A stretch of 64,000 nucleotides of DNA, from the NCBI RefSeq assembly GCF_014384895.1, contig NZ_JACRSQ010000014.1, forward strand, positions 1 to 64,000, in the 5' to 3' direction. The notes under the pieces were generated by a model that searched no databases, was not told the DNA's origin, and saw only the letters and a list, made by a program, of their open reading frames with translations. A program made the position numbers and the translations under genes. Each line of letters opens with the position of its first letter. The first letter of the stretch is position 1. Of the stretch, positions 58,625-64,000 are shown in pieces. The DNA comes from Bianquea renquensis. Its GTDB lineage: Bacteria; Bacillota; Clostridia; Lachnospirales; Bianqueaceae.

Positions 58625-60700
58625 CTATTCTACAACGCGGGGGACGATAATATATCCGCCGCCGATGGTCTTCGCGTTGGCTAAAAGCGCATCCCTCTCC
58701 AATGGCTCGCCAGGTATATCCGGACGAAATACGGAATCGAGTTTCATCGCCGTTGCCGACTGGGCCACGCCGTCTGTATCGATGGCCGCCAACTGGTTGG
58801 CGAAGGCGACCATGTCCTCCATCTCCTGGGCCATGGTCTCCTTCTCCTCCTGCGTCAAATGCAGCTTCGCCAGATCCGCTACGTGGTCAACATCTATTTT
58901 CGCAGCCTGGTTCTCGGCGCGCTTTGTTTTCTCCGTCCTGGCTTCCGCTCCGAGATGCAGAACCTCCAGCTGACTTGCATCCACGGGCGAAGGCGCCTGT
59001 GTCATGGGGCAGGACGCATCCTTGATCTTGGGAAAAGCAATGACCTCCCGCAGAGACCGCTCTCCCAGCAGAAGCATCACCAGTCGGTCCAACCCAAAGG
59101 CGAAACCTCCGTGGGGCGGCGTTCCATACTGAAATGCATTGACCATGAATCCAAACCGGTCCTGAATTTCCTCATGGGAAAATCCCAATGCCTCAAACAT
59201 GGCCTGCTGAATATCCTGCCGGTGGATACGGATGCTACCGCTTCCCAGCTCGACTCCGTTGAGCACCACATCATAGGCCTGTGCCCGAACCTTGGCCGGA
59301 TCCGTCTTCAGTAAGGGGAGATCCTCAGGGTATGGCATGGTAAAGGGATGATGCATGGCCACATACCGCTTCTCCTCCTCGGAATACTCAAATTGAGGAA
59401 AATCGGTGACGAATAGAAAGCAGAATTCGTCTCGGGGCCGCAGGTCCAGCATATCGCCGAGCTCCAATCGCAGCCCTCCCAGGATACTGCGCACATTGGC
59501 GAGAGAATCCGCGGCAAACAGAATAAAATCCCCTGGCTCCGCCTCCATTCGGGTGAGCAGTTCCTGCATTTCCGCCTGGGTGAAATATTTCGTCAGAATG
59601 GAGTAGAGTTCCCCGTTGTCCTTGACCGCAATCCACGCCATGCCCTTGGCTCCCAGCCCCATGGCCTTCTGCGTCAGCTCTTCAATGGCGCTCCGGGTAA
59701 AATCACCGCACTGTTTCGCGTTAATGGCTCTGACAACGCCGCCGGCCTCCACCGCTTTACGAAATACGGAGAATCCGCAGCCAGCGCATAGGTCCGTGAG
59801 GTCCACGATGGGCAGATCAAACCGGAGATCCGGCTTATCGCTGCCATACCGGTCCATGGCCTCCGTCCAGGTGATTCGCTTGAATGGCTCCTCGATTCGT
59901 TTTCCCATGACCTGGTAGAAGATGTACTGAAACATGGTTTCCAGATGACAGAGGATGTCTTCCTGGTCCACAAAGGACATCTCCATATCCACCTGTGTAA
60001 ACTCCGGCTGCCGGTCCGCTCGGAGATCTTCATCCCGGAAGCAGCGGGCGATCTGATAGTATTTGTCAACGCCTCCCACCATCAAGAGCTGCTTAAAAAT
60101 TTGGGGGGACTGTGGAAGTGCATAAAAGGTGCCGGGATGAACTCGGCTCGGAACTAAATAATCGCGGGCGCCCTCCGGCGTGCTCTTGGTGAGCATGGGC
60201 GTCTCAACTTCAATGAATCCCGCTTGGTCCAAAAAATCTTGCGCCGCCTTCTGCACCGCGTGCCGAAACCGCAAATTGGCTAGCATTCTTGGCCGCCGCA
60301 AATCCAAAAAGCGGTAGGTCAACCGCAGCTCCTCCCGCACATTCTCGCCCTCGTCCAGAGCAAAGGGAAGGGGCGCCGCCTGTGACAAAACTTCCAACTG
60401 CCTGGCCGCCAGCTCGATGGTCCCTGTGGCCAAACGAGGATTGAATGTGGTCTCATCGCGATGCCGGATCACCCCTGTCACTGCGATGACGGATTCAAGG
60501 CGCAGGCGCTGCGCCGTCTGAAAGTCCTCGCCCTTTAAATATCCGGCGTCGAACACCACCTGCAGCGTGCCTTCCCGGTCCCGCATATCGACAAAGATGA
60601 CGCCGCCCATATCCCGCTTATTTTCCACCCAACCCATGACAGTCTCCTGGTGACCGACTGCCTCTTCGCGAAGCGCTCCCAGATACTGTGTTCGTTTCAT
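58625..60700 (-). CDS. aspS: Aspartyl-tRNA synthetase fused to GatC
   Basis: This is a 691-residue single frame started at MKRTQYLGALREEAVG (GGAGG seven bases upstream of 60700). Residues ~1-105 are the OB anticodon-binding domain. The class II core holds motif 2 FRDEDLRADRQPEFTQVDME and motif 3 GFAFGLDRLVMLL. A bacterial GAD insert lies at ~285-410. The synthetase ends near residue 585 (ASCPMTQAPSPVDASQL). It is followed by a charged linker and a complete ~95-residue GatC: VADLAKLHLTQEEKETMAQE, then FANQLAAIDTDG, then VFRPDIPGEPLERDALLANA. No stop or ribosome site separates the parts. The fusion would tether Asp-tRNA formation to GatCAB amidation, which implies a non-discriminating AspRS. 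That specificity is inferred. Confidence 0.93.
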   Translation of the reverse strand: MKRTQYLGALREEAVGHQETVMGWVENKRDMGGVIFVDMRDREGTLQVVFDAGYLKGEDFQTAQRLRLESVIAVTGVIRHRDETTFNPRLATGTIELAARQLEVLSQAAPLPFALDEGENVREELRLTYRFLDLRRPRMLANLRFRHAVQKAAQDFLDQAGFIEVETPMLTKSTPEGARDYLVPSRVHPGTFYALPQSPQIFKQLLMVGGVDKYYQIARCFRDEDLRADRQPEFTQVDMEMSFVDQEDILCHLETMFQYIFYQVMGKRIEEPFKRITWTEAMDRYGSDKPDLRFDLPIVDLTDLCAGCGFSVFRKAVEAGGVVRAINAKQCGDFTRSAIEELTQKAMGLGAKGMAWIAVKDNGELYSILTKYFTQAEMQELLTRMEAEPGDFILFAADSLANVRSILGGLRLELGDMLDLRPRDEFCFLFVTDFPQFEYSEEEKRYVAMHHPFTMPYPEDLPLLKTDPAKVRAQAYDVVLNGVELGSGSIRIHRQDIQQAMFEALGFSHEEIQDRFGFMVNAFQYGTPPHGGFAFGLDRLVMLLLGERSLREVIAFPKIKDASCPMTQAPSPVDASQLEVLHLGAEARTEKTKRAENQAAKIDVDHVADLAKLHLTQEEKETMAQEMEDMVAFANQLAAIDTDGVAQSATAMKLDSVFRPDIPGEPLERDALLANAKTIGGGYIIVPRVVE

Positions 60701-60842
60701 TGTCATTCCTCCTGCCTTGCGAAATTTTGGCTCTCGAATCTGTAATGCATATCCTTTGACCCGCGCCGGGCGCCATCGCCTTACGCGGATGCAGTATAAT
60801 GGGGATTCTGAATGTCCGCCTCACGGCGGAATTTTTTCTAGA

Positions 60843-61160
60843 ATAAAAAAAGCCCTTCGTCCCCACTATGGGGCGAAAGGCTACTTCCGCGGTACCACCC
60901 AATTGGACCCGAAACGGATCCCCTCCTTCAACACCCAGACGCCATTGTCCTATGTCTATCGGCTGTAACGCGCCGCTCACGACTGAGCCTACAAATGAGC
61001 TGTACATCTCATTTTGAAATTCATCATAACAGAACTTGCTCTGCGTTGGGTCAGTGACTCCGGGATGTTCTTCCTCCAGATCCTCCGTACCGGACTCCCA
61101 CCTGCGCCGGCTCTCTGTGACATGCTATCTGGCCTACTCTTCCCTTCCATGTCTTTGAAT
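60843..61160 (-). promoter_or_regulatory. T-box riboswitch leader, predicted AAC (Asn) specifier
   Basis: Stem I landmarks on the minus strand are AGAGAG, GGTGGGAGTCCGG (distal loop) and GGAAGAACATCCCGGAG (specifier loop). Aligning on GAA-N-codon-A-x-GAG places AAC at 61067-61069 as the specifier codon. An overlapping GAA (61068-61070) is the alternative Glu reading. The antiterminator T-box GGGTGGTACCGCG lies at 60888-60900. A terminator stem AGCCTTTCGCCCC...GGGGACGAAGGGCT with TTTTTTT ends at 60843. Uncharged tRNA(Asn) would therefore switch on aspS-gatC, gatA and gatB. The 140 bases to the ATG contain a small plus-strand-oriented hairpin only. Confidence 0.93.
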
Positions 61161-61166
61161 AAATTT

Positions 61167-61195
61167 ATTGTAGTATACTTTATGCGCTTTGTCAA
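61167..61195 (-). promoter_or_regulatory. Consensus sigma-A promoter of the T-box operon
   Basis: TTGACA (61190-61195) and TACAAT (61167-61172) on the minus strand are separated by exactly 17 bases, just upstream of the T-box leader. Confidence 0.88.
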
Positions 61196-61252
61196 GAGGT
61201 CTATTTGAAAAATCGCAAACTATAAAAATTGAAAGACTTTGTTCTCTATCCA

Positions 61253-62554
61253 TCAGAATTCCCCAAAACGAGCGCTGTATGTATTGTAAGCCCCTCCTAT
61301 TTTTGGAAAAAAATCGGTAAAATCAAAGGTTGAAAAGTAATCCTCCGGCGTCTCCGCGCGGCGAATCAGCTGGGTGGTGCCATCCTCCCGAAGCAAAACC
61401 TCGGCGGATCGGAGCTTTCCATTGTAATTGTACCCCATAGCAAATCCATGTGCGCCTGTGTCATGGATGATCAACAGATCCCCCATTTCAATCTGGGGCA
61501 ACATCCGATCAATGGCAAATTTGTCGTTATTTTCGCATAAGCCACCTGTGATATCGTATTGATGGTCACAGGGCGCTGTCTCCTTCCCGGCTACCGTAAT
61601 ATGATGGTACGCGCCATACATGGCCGGCCGCATGAGATTGGCCGCGCAGGCGTCCACACCGATATACTCCTTCCAGATGTGCTTCTCATGGATCGCCCGG
61701 GTGACAAGAACCCCGTTGGGTGCCAGCATATAGCGCCCCAACTCTGTGTAAATCTTAATATGTTCAAGGCCGGCGGGAACGAGAACCTCCTCGTAGGCTT
61801 TGCGGACGCCGTCCCCAACTGCTTGGATGTCCACCTCCTGCTGATCTGGGCGATATGGAATTCCAACGCCGCCGGAGAGATTGACAAACTCAATCTCCGC
61901 GCCTGTCTCTTCTCTGAGTTTGACAACAAAGGTAAACAGGATCTTGGCTAGAGTGGGATAATAATCATTGGTGATGGTGTTGCTGGCAAGGAATGCATGA
62001 ATGCCAAATCGCTTGGCCCCCAGCTCCATCAAGCGCTTATATCCATTGATCATCTGCTCCGGCATAAAACCATATTTAGCCTCACCGGGATTGTCCATGA
62101 TCGCGTTGCTGATGGAGAAGGTTCCGCCTGGATTATAGCGGCAACTGATTAGCTCAGGGATTCCTCCGTTCTCCTGTAAAAAATCAATGTGGGTCTCGTC
62201 GTCCAAATTGATGGTGGCATTGAGCCTGCGCGCTAACCGGAAATCCTCCGCCGGCGTATCGTTGGAGGAAAACATGATGGAATCACCAGAAAACCCGCAG
62301 GCTTTGGCCATCATCAATTCCGTCAGGGAGGAGCAATCCACGCCGCAGCCTTCCTCCTGCAATATCTTCAAGATAAACGGGTTTGGCGTCGCCTTGACCG
62401 CAAAATACTCACGAAATCCGGGATTCCAGGCAAATGCCTGCTTAAGCCTTCGCGCCCGCTCACGAATGCCACCCTCGTCATATAGATGAAAGGGCGTTGG
62501 ATATTGTTCGGCAATGGCTTTGACTGTATCCGCTGTGACAAATGGCAACTTCAT
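61253..62554 (-). CDS. lysA: Diaminopimelate decarboxylase family PLP enzyme
   Basis: This is a 433-residue protein when started at MKLPFVTADTVKAIAE, with GAGGG at a good distance; an ATG six bases earlier is too close. It is a fold-III PLP enzyme. The PLP Lys is in FAVKATPNP and GVDCSSLTEL follows. The phosphate-binding region is NLSGGVGIPYRP. The C-terminal VGVDACAANLMRPAMYGAYH and CENNDKF carry substrate and active-site Cys residues. It decarboxylates meso-DAP to lysine, the last step of the pathway. It belongs to a divergent LysA branch, so a related amino acid substrate cannot be excluded. Confidence 0.85.
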   Translation of the reverse strand: MKLPFVTADTVKAIAEQYPTPFHLYDEGGIRERARRLKQAFAWNPGFREYFAVKATPNPFILKILQEEGCGVDCSSLTELMMAKACGFSGDSIMFSSNDTPAEDFRLARRLNATINLDDETHIDFLQENGGIPELISCRYNPGGTFSISNAIMDNPGEAKYGFMPEQMINGYKRLMELGAKRFGIHAFLASNTITNDYYPTLAKILFTFVVKLREETGAEIEFVNLSGGVGIPYRPDQQEVDIQAVGDGVRKAYEEVLVPAGLEHIKIYTELGRYMLAPNGVLVTRAIHEKHIWKEYIGVDACAANLMRPAMYGAYHHITVAGKETAPCDHQYDITGGLCENNDKFAIDRMLPQIEMGDLLIIHDTGAHGFAMGYNYNGKLRSAEVLLREDGTTQLIRRAETPEDYFSTFDFTDFFPKIGGAYNTYSARFGEF

Positions 62555-62613
62555 ATACATTCCCTCTTCCTGTGTTATTTCCGTAGTAAGGCTTCACAAA
62601 CCTCGCCTATGTC

Positions 62614-62642
62614 AGTATAAAAAAAGCTCGTCCGTTTGTCAA
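62614..62642 (-). promoter_or_regulatory. Promoter of lysA
   Basis: TTGACA (62637-62642) and TATACT (62614-62619) on the minus strand are 17 bases apart. The -35 begins two bases beyond the T-run of the upstream gene's terminator. No lysine riboswitch is visible in the short leader. Confidence 0.82.
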
Positions 62643-62643
62643 G

Positions 62644-62682
62644 AAAAAAGTCCGCCGTTTAGAACAAGATACGGCGGACTTT
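62644..62682 (-). terminator. Terminator of the Gfo/Idh/MocA oxidoreductase gene
   Basis: AAAGTCCGCCGT and ACGGCGGACTTTTTT arms flank a 12-base loop on the minus strand, starting about 8 bases after the stop codon. Confidence 0.88.
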
Positions 62683-62690
62683 CGCAATTT

Positions 62691-63743
62691 CTATTCAAAC
62701 GAGACAATCTGTCCCTTCTCCGCGGATTCAAAAATGGCCTCCATCAGTCTCATGACGCGCATGACTTCTGGCAATTTGACCTTGATCTCCTCTTTGCCCT
62801 GGATGCAAGCGCATACATTGCGGTAGTAATCCCGGATGTCGCTGTGAACGATAGGAAGATCTTCGGTCACAATGGTGTCTTCCCGGCGAGGGGCCATGGT
62901 CTTGGTCAGCCCAGCGGCAGTCTTGACCGGCACCACATCCTTTTCATCCCAGTTTTTCGCGCGGACAATCTTTCCATGGAGCTCCCAATCTTCAATGACG
63001 GCGGTACCATCCTGTCCCAGCATATACCAGCGGGGCAGATTGATGAAGTTGTTCGTGCCAACCTCCAACAGGACTTCCAGTCCGCTCTCAAAGGTGAGAA
63101 CCGTGGTAAACCCGTCGTCGACAATTTCATTGGTAACGTGGGTCAAGGTGGCGTACACCGTCTTGATCTTTTCTGGGATCATCATACAGATCTGGTCTAA
63201 GATATGGACCCCCCAATCCAAAACCATTCCGCCGCCATGCTCTTTCTCTCCCCGCCAGTCTCCGGGAATCCCTCTGGACCCGTGCACTCTCGATTCAATG
63301 CGGTACACGTTGCCCAACAGATGTTCCTCGTAAATCTTTTTGATGGTCAGATAGTCTTCATCCCAACGGCGGTTTTGGTGTACAACAAAAAGTTTCCCCG
63401 TCTCCTTGGACGCATCGATCATCTCTTGCAGGTCCTTACTGCCGAGGGTGACGGGCTTTTCGCAGACTACGTTCTTGCCTGCCCGAAGTGAACGGGTGAC
63501 CACCTCTTTGTGTACATCGTTGGGGGTTGCGCACAGTACGATATCCACCTTGGGGTCCGCCAGCAATTCTTCAAAACTTGCATATGGGGTGATGCCGTGC
63601 TGCCTTGCAAATTCCTGCCGCTCTTCTCTGATGTCATAGCTGCCACAGACTTCCAGACAGTCAATTCGCTCAATCAATTCCCTGTGCCAATTTCCCATGC
63701 CGCCTAGCCCGACAATGGCCAGCTGAAACTTGTCATTCTTCAT
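62691..63743 (-). CDS. Gfo/Idh/MocA-family oxidoreductase
   Basis: This 350-residue protein has an N-terminal Rossmann domain (LAIVGLGGMGNWHRELIERI) and the family motif CEKPVTLGSKDLQEM with the conserved Lys. It continues FVVHQNRRWDEDYLTIKKI, and the C-terminal alpha/beta domain contains GGGMVLDWGVHILDQICMMI with the catalytic His. Such enzymes oxidise or reduce sugars and cyclitols with NAD(P). It follows a LacI-family regulator by 18 bases, so it probably belongs to a regulated sugar-catabolic operon continuing to the right. Confidence 0.92.
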   Translation of the reverse strand: MKNDKFQLAIVGLGGMGNWHRELIERIDCLEVCGSYDIREERQEFARQHGITPYASFEELLADPKVDIVLCATPNDVHKEVVTRSLRAGKNVVCEKPVTLGSKDLQEMIDASKETGKLFVVHQNRRWDEDYLTIKKIYEEHLLGNVYRIESRVHGSRGIPGDWRGEKEHGGGMVLDWGVHILDQICMMIPEKIKTVYATLTHVTNEIVDDGFTTVLTFESGLEVLLEVGTNNFINLPRWYMLGQDGTAVIEDWELHGKIVRAKNWDEKDVVPVKTAAGLTKTMAPRREDTIVTEDLPIVHSDIRDYYRNVCACIQGKEEIKVKLPEVMRVMRLMEAIFESAEKGQIVSFE

Positions 63744-63761
63744 TGCTATATCCTCTCTTTC

Positions 63762-64000
63762 TTATTTGACGGAATCCCGGATGATGATCTCATGGGATAG
63801 AATCTGGTTGGATACATCCGCTGTCCCGTTAATTTTCTGGATTAATAAGTCCATGGCCGTAAATCCCATGGTATATTGTGGCTGCGCTACCGTTGTGATG
63901 GAGGGGATAAACATTTCAGAAACCGCTGTGTTGTCAAACCCTACCACTGAAATATCCCTTGGCACCTCCACGCCGTGATTGTTCAATTCTTTCATGGCCC
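63762..64000 (-). CDS. LacI-family transcriptional regulator, C-terminus (cut by window edge)
   Basis: The visible ~79 residues carry the C-terminal effector-domain pattern of LacI regulators: DISVVGFDNTAVSEMFIPSI, TTVAQPQYTMGFTAMDLLI and HEIIIRDSVK. The DNA-binding N-terminus lies beyond the right edge. It is transcribed ahead of the oxidoreductase and is probably co-transcribed with it. Confidence 0.85.
   Translation of the reverse strand, partial: AMKELNNHGVEVPRDISVVGFDNTAVSEMFIPSITTVAQPQYTMGFTAMDLLIQKINGTADVSNQILSHEIIIRDSVK

Noticed and set aside
60810..60835. CCGCC-TCAC-GGCGG with TTTTTT as a terminator in the aspS leader
   Set aside because: The T-run is on the plus strand, where no upstream transcript is evident; the T-box already has its own terminator.

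Overview
The window looks like chromosome from a spore-forming, low-to-moderate GC Clostridia-type Firmicute. It carries the conserved order glmU-pth-mfd-ppiC lipoprotein-spoVT-mazG-hup-rqcP-yabP-yabQ-divIC-spoIIE, plus cwlD, a DnaD/DnaI-type helicase loader pair, T-box control of an aminoacyl-tRNA synthetase operon, and YesMN/LplABC sugar-uptake genes. Shine-Dalgarno sites are strong (GGAGG), and many promoters fit TTGACA-N17-TATAAT.

Layout. (1) 1-12,990, minus strand: a housekeeping and sporulation block from glmU to spoIIE, closed at its 3' end by an intrinsic terminator. The 5' end of a group IIC intron begins right after that terminator and runs off the left edge. (2) 13,120-17,000, plus strand: murC, a dense DnaA-box cluster, then dnaD and a dnaC/dnaI-type loader. 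(3) 17,139-24,590, minus strand: a GH18 protein, hflX, cwlD, a Sua5-type tRNA modification gene, rpiB and a GH78-type rhamnosidase. (4) 24,700-28,860, plus strand: uvrC, a parvulin, plsC and a GNAT. (5) 29,000-31,630, minus strand: gap and a CorC-type CBS protein. (6) 31,760-46,340: a carbohydrate-response locus. A YesM/YesN-type two-component system is divergent from a lipoprotein binding protein, two permeases, an EamA transporter, an uncharacterised 646-residue TIM-barrel-like protein, and a 1383-residue surface protein with carbohydrate-binding modules and a sortase signal. (7) 46,340-52,650: an AT-rich accessory island. It holds decayed recombinase and IS256-type remnants, a quinone-oxidoreductase-like gene, a broken metallo-beta-lactamase-fold gene, a type I dehydroquinase-like protein, an SDR, a divergent AraC regulator and a HEXXH protein. 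(8) 52,700-55,610, minus strand: GH36 alpha-galactosidase and a DUF308 membrane protein. (9) 55,650-61,200, minus strand: a T-box-controlled operon in which aspS is fused in frame to gatC, followed by gatA and gatB. (10) 61,250-64,000, minus strand: lysA, a Gfo/Idh/MocA oxidoreductase and the C-terminus of a LacI-family regulator cut by the right edge.

The most notable points are: the AspRS-GatC fusion under a T-box whose predicted specifier is AAC (Asn), which puts the synthetase and transamidase steps of tRNA-dependent Asn formation under one signal; the DnaA-box cluster in front of the helicase-loader genes; the sugar locus pairing an unannotated TIM-barrel-like protein with a large anchored multi-module protein; and the group IIC intron sitting exactly on the spoIIE terminator. 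All calls come from reading the sequence. No database search was run, and family names rest on motifs.
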